Shown: positions 48,738-57,509 of the stretch, piece after piece
Layout of the letters: every line of letters begins with the position of its first letter
Position numbering within the stretch: the stretch's first letter is position 1
Assembly (NCBI RefSeq): GCF_021729865.1
Contig: NZ_CP063400.1
Location: 1,798,001-1,862,000, forward strand
DNA length: 64,000 nucleotides
Direction of reading: 5' to 3'
Source of the DNA: Hydrogenophaga sp. SL48
GTDB taxonomy: Bacteria > Pseudomonadota > Gammaproteobacteria > Burkholderiales > Burkholderiaceae_C
The notes under the pieces: model-generated
Seen by the model: only the letters and a program-made list of their open reading frames with translations
Databases searched by the model: none
What the model was told of the DNA's origin: nothing
Position numbers and translations under genes: made by a program

Positions 48738-50258
48738 ATGCAACCCACTTTTCAAAACGTCGGCGTCGTTGGAACCGGTGCCATGGGTCGGGGCATCGCG
48801 CAGATGGCCGCACAGGCCGGTAGCTCGGTGCTGCTGTTTGACATGCAACCCGGTGCGGCCGACACCGCACGCCAGGCCTTGGCCGACACCTGGCAAAAGC
48901 TGACGCTCAAAGGCAAGCTGACACCGGAGGAACAGGCCGAGATGCTGGCCCGCGTGTCTTGTGTGGAAACGCTGTCCGCGCTGGCGCCATGTCAGTTGGT
49001 GATCGAGGCCATTGTCGAAAAAATCGAGATCAAACAACGGCTTTTTTCTGAGCTGGAGTCGATCCTGGCAACCGAAGCGGTGCTGGCCACCAACACCTCC
49101 TCGCTTTCGGTGACGGCGATTGGCGCGACGCTCAAGCGTCCCGGGCAACTCGCCGGCTTCCACTTCTTCAACCCGGTCCCATTGATGCGGGTGGTCGAGG
49201 TGATCGCCGGGCTGAAAACCCATGCCGAGGTGTGTCAAAAATTGACGGAATTCGCGCGACAGTTTGGTCATACACCCGTATCGGCTCAAGACACCCCCGG
49301 CTTTATCGTGAACCACGCTGGTCGCGGCTACGGCACGGAAGCGCTGAGGGTGGTCGGTGAGCGGGTGGCCGATTTTGCGACCATCGACCGCATCCTCAAG
49401 GACCAAATGGGATTCCGGCTCGGCCCCTTCGAGTTGATGGACCTGACCGCGCTGGATGTGTCGCACCCCGTGATGGAGTCGATATACCGCCAGTACTACG
49501 ACGAACCGCGCTATCGCCCAAGCGTGATTACTGCGCAGCGGCTGGCTGGGGGCGTGGTGGGGAAAAAAGTGGGCGAAGGGTTTTATGCCTACGACAACGG
49601 CGTGGCCCAGGTGCCCGCCGAGCCTCCTGTGCCCACCATGGTGGCGCTGCCGCCGGTCTGGGTATCGCCCAAGGCGGCGCGCCGCCCCGAGCTGTACCAA
49701 TTGCTCAAGAACCTCGGTGCCAGCATTGAAACCGCAGCGCAACCATCCAGCCAAGCGCTGATCCTCGTGGCGCCGCTGGGGCTGGACGTGACCACACTGG
49801 CGGCCGTCGAGCGGCTGGACCCCACCCGCACCATCGGCATCGACATGATGCTGGACGATGCTGCCACCAAACGCCGCGTGCTCGCCACCAACCCCGCCAC
49901 ACGCCCGGACATGCGCGACGCGGCACACGCCCTGTTCGCCAAGGACGGCAAAGCCGTGAGCGTGGTGCGTGACAGCGGCGGCTTTGTCACCCAGCGCGTG
50001 GTGGCCACCATCGTCAACATCGCGGCCGATATGTGCCAGCAAGGCGTCTGCAGCCCCAAGGACCTGGAAGTGGCGGTGACGCTGGGGCTTGGCTACCCCA
50101 TGGGTCCCCTGGCCATGGGCGATCGCATCGGCCCCACCAATGTGCTTGAGGTTCTCTTCAATATGCAGACCGTGTACGGCGACCCGCGCTACCGCCCATC
50201 CCCGTGGCTGCGCCGCCGTGGCGCCCTGGGCTTGAGCCTGATGCATGAAGAAGACTGA
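48738..50258 (+). CDS. 3-hydroxyacyl-CoA dehydrogenase
   Basis: A 506-residue enzyme of fatty-acid or aromatic acyl-CoA catabolism. NAD loop VVGTGAMGRGIAQMAAQAG, catalytic His in AGFHFFNPVPLMRVVEVI, and two C-terminal 3HCDH domains, the second in the region DSGGFVTQRVVATIVN. The doubled C-terminus and length fit the PaaH/PaaC-like group. The ATG at 48738 was preferred over 48705 because it aligns with the family. It is followed 21 bases later by an enoyl-CoA hydratase gene. Confidence 0.92.
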   Translation: MQPTFQNVGVVGTGAMGRGIAQMAAQAGSSVLLFDMQPGAADTARQALADTWQKLTLKGKLTPEEQAEMLARVSCVETLSALAPCQLVIEAIVEKIEIKQRLFSELESILATEAVLATNTSSLSVTAIGATLKRPGQLAGFHFFNPVPLMRVVEVIAGLKTHAEVCQKLTEFARQFGHTPVSAQDTPGFIVNHAGRGYGTEALRVVGERVADFATIDRILKDQMGFRLGPFELMDLTALDVSHPVMESIYRQYYDEPRYRPSVITAQRLAGGVVGKKVGEGFYAYDNGVAQVPAEPPVPTMVALPPVWVSPKAARRPELYQLLKNLGASIETAAQPSSQALILVAPLGLDVTTLAAVERLDPTRTIGIDMMLDDAATKRRVLATNPATRPDMRDAAHALFAKDGKAVSVVRDSGGFVTQRVVATIVNIAADMCQQGVCSPKDLEVAVTLGLGYPMGPLAMGDRIGPTNVLEVLFNMQTVYGDPRYRPSPWLRRRGALGLSLMHEED

Positions 50259-50279
50259 ACCCTCGCACACGGACACCGC

Positions 50280-51059
50280 ATGACCGCCAGCCTCAAAAGC
50301 CACAGCCATGGCCAGACCATGGTGCTGACCATCAGCAACCCCGAGCACCGCAACGCCCTCGGACCCGACATTTACGCCGCTGGCGTGGAAGCACTGAACG
50401 TCGCGGAGAACAGTCCTGACGTGCGCAGTGTGGTCATCACCGGGGAGGGCAGCCATTTCTGCGCCGGAGGCAATCTGCAGCGACTGCTGGCCAATCGTCA
50501 GCAGTCGCCCGAGGTTCAGGCACAGAGCATCGAGGGTCTGCACAACTGGATCGAGACCATCCGCGTGTTCCCCAAACCGGTGATCGCCGCCGTCGAAGGT
50601 TCTTGCGCCGGTGCCGGCTTTTCGCTGGCCCTGGCCTGCGACATGGTGGTCGCCGCGCACAACAGCGTCTTCGTGATGGCCTACAGCAACGTGGGCCTGT
50701 CGCCCGACGGCGGTGCCAGCTGGAGCCTGATGCGCACCCTGCCCAGAGCCACCGCGCTGCAGTTGCTGATGTGCGGCGACCGGATCGATGCCACTCGACT
50801 GCATTCGCTGGGTGTGATCACGGCGGTGTGCGAGGCGCAGGACGCGCTGCTCGCGGCATTGGCGCTGGCCGAGCGACTCAATGCGCGCGCACCGAATGCC
50901 ATGGCCAGCATCAAGGAACTTGCCAACGACGCCGTCGATGCATCGCTGCACACACAACTGGCGTCCGAGCGCGACCATTTTGTTCGCAACCTGCACCATG
51001 CCAACGCAGGGGAAGGCATCGCCGCGTTTCTGGACAAGCGTCCGGCCGTGTACCGCTGA
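50280..51059 (+). CDS. Enoyl-CoA hydratase/isomerase family protein
   Basis: A 259-residue crotonase-fold protein. The N-terminal oxyanion region has GSHFCAGGNLQRLL, and the second has PVIAAVEGSCAGAGFSLALACD. At the position of the second catalytic glutamate the sequence reads VGLSPDGGASW, an aspartate in place of the hydratase glutamate, more like isomerase or alternative oxepin-CoA hydrolase members. Coupled with the dehydrogenase before it, it likely works in acyl-CoA or phenylacetate-type catabolism. Confidence 0.88.
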   Translation: MTASLKSHSHGQTMVLTISNPEHRNALGPDIYAAGVEALNVAENSPDVRSVVITGEGSHFCAGGNLQRLLANRQQSPEVQAQSIEGLHNWIETIRVFPKPVIAAVEGSCAGAGFSLALACDMVVAAHNSVFVMAYSNVGLSPDGGASWSLMRTLPRATALQLLMCGDRIDATRLHSLGVITAVCEAQDALLAALALAERLNARAPNAMASIKELANDAVDASLHTQLASERDHFVRNLHHANAGEGIAAFLDKRPAVYR

Positions 51060-51176
51060 ACACCCCGCGTCACCGCGGCTGGACGCCTGCGGGACACCCA
51101 CCACGCAAACCCTGATGTGTCGCCACGGTCCCAGTGGTGACAATCTTGAGCAACCCAGTCACTCATAAGACAGCCG

Positions 51177-51896
51177 ATGGATGAACCAATTCTGACAATG
51201 GAAGAACGTGAGGCGATCAACAGTGGTCGCTGGTTCTCCAGTCTTTCCCCTTCCCTGCGACACGACATACTTCGATGCGCCTACGTCAAGCGATTCAAGG
51301 ACGGCGACCTGATCGTCGCCCGCGGCGAGCCGCCCACCGAGTGGACGGCCGTGGCCAAGGGTGCGGTGCGCGTGAGCTCGACCTCGCTCTCGGGCAAGCA
51401 GATCACGCTGACCTATGTGGAACCGGGCGTGTGGTTCGGCGATGTGGCGATGTTCGACGGAGACCGGCGCACGCACGATGCCTACGCGCATGGTGCCACC
51501 ACCCTGCTCTGCGTGGCACGCACCGATTTTCAGAAGATCCTCAGCGCGCACGTGGAGCTGTACGAAGCGCTGATGCGGCTTCAGGCCCGGCGCATCCGCA
51601 CGCTCTTTGGTCTGGTGGAAGACCTGAACACCCTGCCTTTGCGCGCCCGGCTGGCCAAGCAGTTGCTGCATCTGGTTCGCAGCTACGGCGTGCCCTGCCT
51701 GTCGGACGGCAACGAGATGCGCATCGGACTCCAACTGGCGCAGGAAGAACTCGCGCAGTTGCTCGGCGCGTCGCGTCAGCGCGTCAACCAGGAACTCAAG
51801 TCGATGGAGCGCGAGGACGCCATCCGCATCGAGCAGGGAGGGCTGGTGGTGCGCAACCGCGACATGCTGATGCGCATCGCCGAAGCAGAAACCTGA
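51177..51896 (+). CDS. Crp/Fnr family transcriptional regulator
   Basis: A 239-residue regulator: an N-terminal cyclic-nucleotide-type beta roll (residues 25-125, VEPGVWFGDVAMFDGDRRTHDA) and a C-terminal winged helix (AQEELAQLLGASRQRVNQELKSME). There are no four-cysteine FNR clusters. It lies between acyl-CoA genes and a kinase/acyl-CoA dehydrogenase pair, all rightward, so local regulation of these genes is plausible. The effector is unknown. Confidence 0.9.
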   Translation: MDEPILTMEEREAINSGRWFSSLSPSLRHDILRCAYVKRFKDGDLIVARGEPPTEWTAVAKGAVRVSSTSLSGKQITLTYVEPGVWFGDVAMFDGDRRTHDAYAHGATTLLCVARTDFQKILSAHVELYEALMRLQARRIRTLFGLVEDLNTLPLRARLAKQLLHLVRSYGVPCLSDGNEMRIGLQLAQEELAQLLGASRQRVNQELKSMEREDAIRIEQGGLVVRNRDMLMRIAEAET

Positions 51897-51930
51897 GCCA
51901 AACGCTCCAGCACCAACCGCCCGCAGCCGA

Positions 51931-53016
51931 ATGACAGATTTTCAGAACTTCACCGGCACGCGGCCGGTGGCCGACCAGCACACTTTCGACATCGCCGCGC
52001 TGCAACACTGGCTGGCTCAGCACATGCCTGGCTTTGCCGGCCCGCTGTCGGTGGAGATGTTCAAGGGCGGTCAATCCAACCCCACTTACAAGCTCATCAC
52101 GCCGCAGCGCGCCTACGTCATGCGCGCCAAACCCGGGCCGGTGGCCAAGCTGCTGCCTTCGGCGCACGCCATTGAGCGCGAATTCCGGGTGATGGGCGCG
52201 CTGCACGGCACCGGCGTGCCGGTGGCGCAGATGCATGTGCTGTGCGAGGACGAATCGGTCATCGGGCGAGCGTTCTATGTGATGGAGTGCGTGGAGGGCC
52301 GCGTGCTGTGGGACCAGTCCCTGCCCGGCATGGGCAAGGCTGAACGCGGTGCCATCTACGATGAAATGAACCGCGTGATGGCGGCGTTGCACAGCGTGAA
52401 GCCGGCCGACATCGGCCTGACCGACTACGGTAGGCCTGGCAACTACTTCGAGCGCCAGATCGGTCGCTGGAGCAAGCAGTACGTGGCGTCCATCACGCAG
52501 CCCATTCCAGAAATGGACCGGCTCATGGAATGGCTGCCGCAGAACATCCCGGCGATGGCGCGTGACGAATCGCTCACCTCGATCGTGCACGGCGACTACC
52601 GGCTCGACAACCTGATGTTCCACCCCACCGAGCCGCGTGTGCTGGCCATCCTTGACTGGGAGCTCTCGACCCTGGGCCACCCGCTGGCCGATTTCAGCTA
52701 CCACTGCATGGCCTGGCACATTCCGCCGGGAGCGTTTCGCGGCATCGGCGGACTGGATGTGGCAGCGCTGGGCATTCCCACCGAGGCCGAGTACATCGCC
52801 CGCTACTGCGAGCGCACCGGCTTCACCACCCCAGACCAGCTCAAGGCCGACTGGAACTTCTACCTCGCCTACAACCTGTTCCGCCTGGCGGCCATCTTGC
52901 AGGGCATCGCCAAGCGGGTCGAGGCGGGCACCGCGTCCAGCGCGCAGGCGGTGTCGTCGGCGGCGGGCGCCCGCCCTCTGGCCGCGATGGCGTGGCGCTT
53001 CGCGCAGCAGGCCTGA
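51931..53016 (+). CDS. Phosphotransferase family protein (ACAD10/LvaA-like kinase fold)
   Basis: A 361-residue aminoglycoside-phosphotransferase-fold protein. The catalytic loop is [15 protein letters not shown] and the metal-binding aspartate is in [16 protein letters not shown]; an N-terminal lobe has [10 protein letters not shown]. It matches the kinase part of ACAD10/ACAD11 and bacterial LvaA, which phosphorylate 4-hydroxyacyl-CoAs. The following gene encodes the matching acyl-CoA dehydrogenase. This role is inferred from the pairing. Antibiotic resistance is unlikely. Confidence 0.9.
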   Translation: MTDFQNFTGTRPVADQHTFDIAALQHWLAQHMPGFAGPLSVEMFKGGQSNPTYKLITPQRAYVMRAKPGPVAKLLPSAHAIEREFRVMGALHGTGVPVAQMHVLCEDESVIGRAFYVMECVEGRVLWDQSLPGMGKAERGAIYDEMNRVMAALHSVKPADIGLTDYGRPGNYFERQIGRWSKQYVASITQPIPEMDRLMEWLPQNIPAMARDESLTSIVHGDYRLDNLMFHPTEPRVLAILDWELSTLGHPLADFSYHCMAWHIPPGAFRGIGGLDVAALGIPTEAEYIARYCERTGFTTPDQLKADWNFYLAYNLFRLAAILQGIAKRVEAGTASSAQAVSSAAGARPLAAMAWRFAQQA

Positions 53017-53066
53017 CGTCCCCTCCTCCCACCGCACTCACAACCGTCACAGCTCCAAGGAACCTC

Positions 53067-54326
53067 ATGAACTTCGATTACACCGACAAAGTCAAGGACA
53101 TGCGCGAACGCCTGCTGGCGTTCATGGAAGAACACATCTACCCCAACGAGGGGCGCTTCTTCGCCGAGATCGCAGCCAACCGGGCACAAGGCAACCCCTG
53201 GATCCCCACGACCATCATCGAAGAACTCAAGCCCAAGGCACGCGCCGCTGGCCTCTGGAACCTGTTCCTGCCGCGCAGCCCCCGTGCGCCCGAAGGGCTG
53301 TCGAATCTGGAATACGCGCCGATGTGCGAGATCATGGGCCGTGTGCCGTTCGCGGCCGAGGTGTTCAATTGCTCCGCGCCCGACACCGGCAACATGGAAA
53401 CCCTTGAGCGCTACGCCAGCGAAGCACTCAAGGACGAGTGGCTGGAACCGCTGTTGCGCGGCGAGTTCCGCTCGGCCTTCCTGATGACCGAACCCGAAGT
53501 CGCTTCGTCAGACGCGACCAACATCCAGTGCCGCATCGAACGCGACGGCGATGAATACGTGATCAACGGCCGCAAATGGTGGTCGTCGGGTGCGGGCGAC
53601 CCGCGCTGCGCGGTGTACATCGTCATGGGCAAGACCAACCCGGACGCGGCGCGCCACTCGCAACAAAGCATGATCGTGGTGCCCTCCGGCGCCAAGGGCG
53701 TCGAGGTGGTGCGCCCGCTCTCCGTGTTCGGCTACGACGATGCGCCGCACGGCCACATGGAAGTGGTGCTGAAGAATGTGCGTGTGCCCGTGGGCAACCT
53801 GCTGCTCGGCGAAGGCCGTGGCTTCGAGATCGCTCAGGGCCGCCTCGGCCCGGGCCGCATCCACCACTGCATGCGCTCCATCGGGGCGGCCGAGCGTGCG
53901 CTGGAACTCATGTGCAAGCGCTTGAACAGCCGCGTTGCCTTTGGCAAGCCGGTGTCGGCCCAGTCGGTGTGGCACGAGCGCATTGCCGACGCGCGCTGCA
54001 AGATCGAAATGGCGCGCCTGCTCACGCTCAAGGCGGCCTACATGATGGACACCGTGGGCAACAAGGTGGCCAAGGCCGAGATCGCGATGATCAAGGTGGT
54101 GGCGCCCAACATGGCCTGCGAGATCATCGACATGGCCATCCAGGCCCATGGCGGCGGCGGTGTGAGCGACGATTTCCCGCTCGCCTACGCCTATGCCAAC
54201 CAGCGCACCCTGCGCCTGGCCGACGGTCCGGACGAGGTGCATCGCCAGTCCATCGCTAAGCTGGAGTTGGCCAAGCACATGGCCCTGAAACCCGAGATGG
54301 AGATGCCCGTTACCCGTGGCTGCTGA
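53067..54326 (+). CDS. Acyl-CoA dehydrogenase (ACAD11-like)
   Basis: A 419-residue FAD enzyme. Marks are [17 protein letters not shown], the active-site segment [19 protein letters not shown], and [17 protein letters not shown]. The N-terminus [21 protein letters not shown] is typical of the ACAD10/11 branch. AAGGA lies upstream of the ATG at 53067. Together with the preceding kinase gene it recalls the two halves of human ACAD10/11, separate here. It probably acts on phosphorylated 4-hydroxyacyl-CoA, which is inference. Confidence 0.92.
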   Translation: MNFDYTDKVKDMRERLLAFMEEHIYPNEGRFFAEIAANRAQGNPWIPTTIIEELKPKARAAGLWNLFLPRSPRAPEGLSNLEYAPMCEIMGRVPFAAEVFNCSAPDTGNMETLERYASEALKDEWLEPLLRGEFRSAFLMTEPEVASSDATNIQCRIERDGDEYVINGRKWWSSGAGDPRCAVYIVMGKTNPDAARHSQQSMIVVPSGAKGVEVVRPLSVFGYDDAPHGHMEVVLKNVRVPVGNLLLGEGRGFEIAQGRLGPGRIHHCMRSIGAAERALELMCKRLNSRVAFGKPVSAQSVWHERIADARCKIEMARLLTLKAAYMMDTVGNKVAKAEIAMIKVVAPNMACEIIDMAIQAHGGGGVSDDFPLAYAYANQRTLRLADGPDEVHRQSIAKLELAKHMALKPEMEMPVTRGC

Positions 54327-54713
54327 TCGTCGGATCAAGGTGCGTGCGTCCGGTCAGTTGCATGGCTCGGGCGCTCAGGGAAAGAAGCGCTGCAAGTGGC
54401 GAGAATAGGTTGCTTCAGCAGCCAACCATCCCGCTCAACCAGGACGGTTGCCGGACGACGCGTTCGGCTGATGAAGCGACCCCTCGCCCAATGGACCACG
54501 AGACCATCCAATGGGGCCGACGTGGTCTGTCCACTCGGGGTACTCCTGAGTCGCTCAAACATGCGGCGCAGGCTTGACTCAATGGTCATTCGTCGCACTT
54601 TTTCGCCCTTGAAGGTGACACAGCGAGCCGGACAACCCTTCTTGAGGGAGACGAGCGAGCTTATTTTGGTGTCCTAAACGTGACGGCGCTCAAGATGGAC
54701 CACATTCGCAGGG
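54327..54713. other. Non-coding stretch without a recognised gene
   Basis: About 390 bases between the acyl-CoA dehydrogenase stop and the tRNA-Pro promoter. Open frames on both strands here are short (up to 93 codons on plus, 87 on minus), overlap each other and match no family I recognise. It may hold a decayed gene or insertion remnant. No terminal repeats are visible. Confidence 0.5.
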
Positions 54714-54719
54714 TATACT
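54714..54719 (+). promoter_or_regulatory. -10 element of tRNA-Pro
   Basis: TATACT lies 11 bases before the mature tRNA-Pro 5' end, the right distance for a -10 hexamer. No good -35 hexamer is visible at 16-18 bases. Confidence 0.45.
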
Positions 54720-54730
54720 CGTCGGCTAGT

Positions 54731-54807
54731 CGGAGCGTAGCGCAGCCTGGTAGCGCATCTGCTTTGGGAGCAGAGGGTCGCGAGTTCGAATCCCGCCGCT
54801 CCGACCA
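54731..54807 (+). tRNA. tRNA-Pro (TGG)
   Basis: A 77-base cloverleaf beginning CGGAGCGTAGCGCAG, with acceptor stem CGGAGCG/CGCTCCG. The anticodon loop TTTGGGA gives anticodon TGG; T-loop GAGTTCGAATCCC; CCA is encoded. It is followed by a terminator and then tRNA-Arg. Confidence 0.97.
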
Positions 54808-54819
54808 TCGTTGAAGTAC

Positions 54820-54848
54820 AAAAAAGGCCCACAGTGTGGGCCTTTTTT
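54820..54848 (+). terminator. Rho-independent terminator after tRNA-Pro
   Basis: Six A, GGCCCACAGTGTGGGCC hairpin, six T. It lies 12 bases after tRNA-Pro, so tRNA-Pro is a single-gene transcript, and tRNA-Arg needs another start or read-through. Confidence 0.9.
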
Positions 54849-54865
54849 GCATCTGCTTCACCCAT

Positions 54866-54942
54866 CTGCCCGTAGCTCAACCGGATAGAGCAGCTGCCTT
54901 CTAAGCAGCAGGTCGGGGGTTCGAGTCCCTCCGGGCAGGCCA
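54866..54942 (+). tRNA. tRNA-Arg (TCT)
   Basis: A 77-base cloverleaf with acceptor CTGCCCG/CGGGCAG, D-arm TAGCTCAACCGGATAGAGCA, anticodon loop CTTCTAA giving anticodon TCT, T-arm GGTTCGAGTCC and encoded CCA. It reads the rare AGA/AGG codons. A lower-GC exopolysaccharide locus begins only 34 bases after it. Confidence 0.96.
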
Positions 54943-54955
54943 ATAACACGTTTCA

Positions 54956-54978
54956 AGAGGTCTCGGGAAGAGACCTCT
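54956..54978. terminator. Hairpin between tRNA-Arg and polysaccharide genes
   Basis: AGAGGTCTC, loop GGGAA, GAGACCTCT: a perfect nine-base stem overlapping the stop codon of the leftward glycosyltransferase gene. There is no T run on either side. It could still end both convergent transcripts or protect their 3' ends. Confidence 0.5.
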
Positions 54979-55744
54979 ATGGCTTCTCAACGGTCTGATT
55001 GCCCTTCCTCAGAGATCTTAGGCAGTCCTTGACCAGCAAACCGATGCCAGCCGGGTAGTGAACGAGGTAACGTTTCCATAGGCGACCGGGCTCCTTCATC
55101 AGCCGAAACAGCCACTCCATCCCTGTCCGCTGCATCCACTTCGGAGCACGGCCGCCTTGCGGACCGAGGATTTCAAAGCTGCCGCCAATGCTTGTGATGA
55201 CCAGTTCCGGCATCAAAGACCTTATCTTGAAGGCAAGTCGGTCCCCTTTCGGAACGTTCAGCGCCAAGAACACCACGCGCACCTGCAGTTCACGCAGAGT
55301 GTCGACGAACTGTTGCACTTGTTCGTTGCTCAGGTCCACCTTGCCGGTGAACAGATAACGGCAAGCTTGCTGTGCCGCACCACCATAGCGTGCCACGGTG
55401 ACGGCTGGGTCCACTCCTCCAATGATGGCGTAGGCCGGCAACTGAGGCAGGCGCAGAAAGGCGTCTACCAAGTCGACGCCAGTGGTCCGCTCAGGAATGG
55501 CCCGATTCGCACCCATGAATCTAGAGGCCCAGACCAGCGGCATGCCATCGGCGGTAATGATGTCGGCTCGGGCGACGAGATCCCGATAGCCGGGGTCTCG
55601 CGTGAAGCGAGAGAGCATCTCGGTATTGAGTGTGAGCAGCCATGCACCCTCCCCTCGTGCAATGCGGCCAAGAAGGCCGTCAAGTGTTTGTTTCATTCTG
55701 GCGCGGGAGACCGGCAGCCCGCACAACATACAGTGCTCATTCAT
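54977..55744 (-). CDS. WecB/TagA/CpsF family glycosyltransferase
   Basis: A 255-residue GT26-type enzyme. Family blocks are LLTLNTEMLSRFTRDPGYRDLVARA-like opening, ADIITADGMPLVWASRF, and VVFLALNVPKGDRLAFKIR, with GGSFEILGPQGGRAPKWMQ near the end. It adds a sugar, commonly N-acetylmannosamine(-uronate) or glucose, to a lipid-linked intermediate at the membrane. The start overlaps the upstream 69-residue ORF in ATGA and lacks its own ribosome site, so it depends on coupled translation. Confidence 0.9.
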   Translation of the reverse strand: MNEHCMLCGLPVSRARMKQTLDGLLGRIARGEGAWLLTLNTEMLSRFTRDPGYRDLVARADIITADGMPLVWASRFMGANRAIPERTTGVDLVDAFLRLPQLPAYAIIGGVDPAVTVARYGGAAQQACRYLFTGKVDLSNEQVQQFVDTLRELQVRVVFLALNVPKGDRLAFKIRSLMPELVITSIGGSFEILGPQGGRAPKWMQRTGMEWLFRLMKEPGRLWKRYLVHYPAGIGLLVKDCLRSLRKGNQTVEKP

Positions 55745-55950
55745 GATTGGGTGGTCCAGCGAGGCAACACCATGCCGACTGGACTTGAGAGATCGTTCAA
55801 TGCGTACAAGAGGGGATCTTCGATCATGGCACTTGGCCCAGGAGACAACATCGATTCAGCCCGTTGGACCAGCATCCGGAGCCACCGAAAATGTGAAACA
55901 GTGAAAAAAGGCAGTGTTGGGAAACCGTCAGACGCCGCATGAGTCTTCAT
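55741..55950 (-). CDS. Small coupled ORF of unknown function in polysaccharide operon
   Basis: Sixty-nine residues. Both ends overlap neighbours by four bases (ATGA): its ATG lies in the stop of the membrane-protein gene, its TGA in the start of the glycosyltransferase gene. This chain of overlaps is the main evidence that it is translated. The sequence begins MKTHAASDGFPTLPFFTV and ends VGMVLPRWTTQS. It has no membrane helix, signal peptide or family I recognise. It may be a small accessory protein or exist mainly to carry ribosomes to the next gene. Confidence 0.55.
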   Translation of the reverse strand: MKTHAASDGFPTLPFFTVSHFRWLRMLVQRAESMLSPGPSAMIEDPLLYALNDLSSPVGMVLPRWTTQS

Positions 55951-56519
55951 GAAAAAGATTGTCGTCGCCGCCGCATAGCGCTGCCAATGATCACCAGCAG
56001 CGCCCCCATTTCCAATAACCAGTTGATGCGAAGTCCGGAAAGGTGGTGTCCCAGTACCGCGTCGACATGGTGGAAAGACGCTGCCCGGATGATCACGAAC
56101 ATCAGCAGGCCGGTTCCGCCCAGCAGCGCCCAGAGCGTCGACGCAGGAGCACCCCAAGTCAGGTGGAGCGTGACGGCAAACAGGGTCAATCCCAGCATGG
56201 CGATCCCGGCGATGAAAGCCATCTGAAGTTGGCGTCGATCAGCGTACCAGCCTTGTCTATCCGCCAAGATGCGACCGACTTCGGTGAGGGCGCTCTGCAG
56301 GTCGAGTTGTTTGTTGATGCCCAGCAGGGCAAGCCCAATGAGGAGCCCTTTCCAGAACCAATGTTCGGAGCGAGCGGTGCATGCGTGCGTCTCCTTCCAT
56401 TCGCGCAGCAACCGCCATATGGTCCATCCTGCAACCATGTACAGAAAAACGGTCAGCCATCCTCCCAAGCTGGGGTCTCCGATACCCGGCGACCAGTGGA
56501 CAACAAAACCATGGTTCAA
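55947..56519 (-). CDS. Polysaccharide-locus integral membrane protein
   Basis: A 190-residue protein with five predicted membrane helices (about 19-38, 55-72, 98-123, 129-149, 163-182). Polar residues cluster around RAASFHHVDAVLG and GLRINWLLEMG, which are the most distinctive parts. I recall proteins of this kind in exopolysaccharide loci, without a defined role. It lies 24 bases after the GT2 gene and overlaps the small ORF after it. It is too small for a flippase or polymerase. Confidence 0.75.
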   Translation of the reverse strand: MNHGFVVHWSPGIGDPSLGGWLTVFLYMVAGWTIWRLLREWKETHACTARSEHWFWKGLLIGLALLGINKQLDLQSALTEVGRILADRQGWYADRRQLQMAFIAGIAMLGLTLFAVTLHLTWGAPASTLWALLGGTGLLMFVIIRAASFHHVDAVLGHHLSGLRINWLLEMGALLVIIGSAMRRRRQSFS

Positions 56520-56543
56520 CGACGTTGGCTCCCTTCTGGCGAA

Positions 56544-57509
56544 CTACTTGTACTCGATGATAGTGCCGGCCACGCCACGCAGACGGGCAATATGAAACTT
56601 CAGCGCCCCCAGGGCCTCAGGAAACTTGCCAATGACCAAGAAGGTGCTTGATCGAGCTGAGCCATTGCGCCAGAACAGGCGCAACCATTGCAGCGGGTAG
56701 GCCAGTGCCAGAAGCGCAGCCCAAGGTCCCAAGCCGATCATGGCAATTGCGATCGAAAGCGGTAGGAGGATCCCCCAGAACCAGGACCGGCGAGTTTCCC
56801 AGACCCAATGTCGCTCGGGTGGTGCGCCGTGAAGCCAGGCGCCAGCAGCAAAGGCATGACCAGACCGCACCGTACGCTTCCACCACTGGCTGAAACGGGT
56901 GATTGCTGCATCGTGCAGAGTCATCTCATGATCCAGTCGGCGGATGAGCCAGCCCTGCTGACGCAGTCGGACACACAACTCGGGCTCTTCACCGGCGATC
57001 ATGCTGTCTCGGTAGCCTCCGACGGCCTGGAGTGCCGTCACTCTCATCATGGCGTCGCCGCCGCAGGACATGGCGTCGCCGATCGGCGTGTTCCACTCCT
57101 CGTCGCACAGCCGGTTGTAGACGGAGCGTTCCGGATACCGCTCGCGACGCCTGCCGCACACCACGGCGTGAGACGGGTGTTTCTCTAGAAACTCACTTGC
57201 GGCCGCCAGCCAGCCTGGGACAATCTCACAGTCTCCATCGACAAACTGCACGAAGTCGATGTCGGGGTGTCGCAGCATCAGCCAGTGCAAGCCCTCGTTC
57301 CTGGCCCGTGCCGCAGTGAACGGCCGTGAGAGATCAAGGTCAATCACTTCGGCGCCCATCTCTGCTGCCATCCGGTTCGAACCGTCATTGGAGCCCGAAT
57401 CGACATAAACGGTTGCCTGCACAACGGGCAGAACCGAACTTAGGCAGCGCCGCAGCCGTTCGCCCTCGTTGCGCCCAATCGCCACCACACCCAGCTTGTT
57501 GTCATGCAT
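56544..57509 (-). CDS. Glycosyltransferase family 2 protein
   Basis: A 321-residue GT-A enzyme. It opens LGVVAIGRNEGERLRRCL, has VYVDSGSNDGSNRMAAEMG, the nucleotide-sugar metal motif FVDGDCEI and the acceptor motif GEEPELCVRLRQQGW. Two or three hydrophobic helices near the C-terminus (WFWGILLPLSIAIAMIG) anchor it in the membrane. The ATG at 57509 was preferred because it begins the conserved fold and has GGGGA upstream; the frame is open to 57614. It is the first gene of the leftward polysaccharide unit. Confidence 0.88.
   Translation of the reverse strand: MHDNKLGVVAIGRNEGERLRRCLSSVLPVVQATVYVDSGSNDGSNRMAAEMGAEVIDLDLSRPFTAARARNEGLHWLMLRHPDIDFVQFVDGDCEIVPGWLAAASEFLEKHPSHAVVCGRRRERYPERSVYNRLCDEEWNTPIGDAMSCGGDAMMRVTALQAVGGYRDSMIAGEEPELCVRLRQQGWLIRRLDHEMTLHDAAITRFSQWWKRTVRSGHAFAAGAWLHGAPPERHWVWETRRSWFWGILLPLSIAIAMIGLGPWAALLALAYPLQWLRLFWRNGSARSSTFLVIGKFPEALGALKFHIARLRGVAGTIIEYK

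Noticed and set aside
48663..51143. An 826-codon open frame on the minus strand
   Set aside because: It lies antisense to the 3-hydroxyacyl-CoA dehydrogenase and enoyl-CoA hydratase genes. Its translation is His/Gly/Arg/Val-rich, the typical mirror of high-GC coding DNA, without any domain.
54335..54598. An 87-codon ORF on the minus strand in the gap before tRNA-Pro
   Set aside because: No ribosome site, no family resemblance, and competing frames on the plus strand over the same bases.
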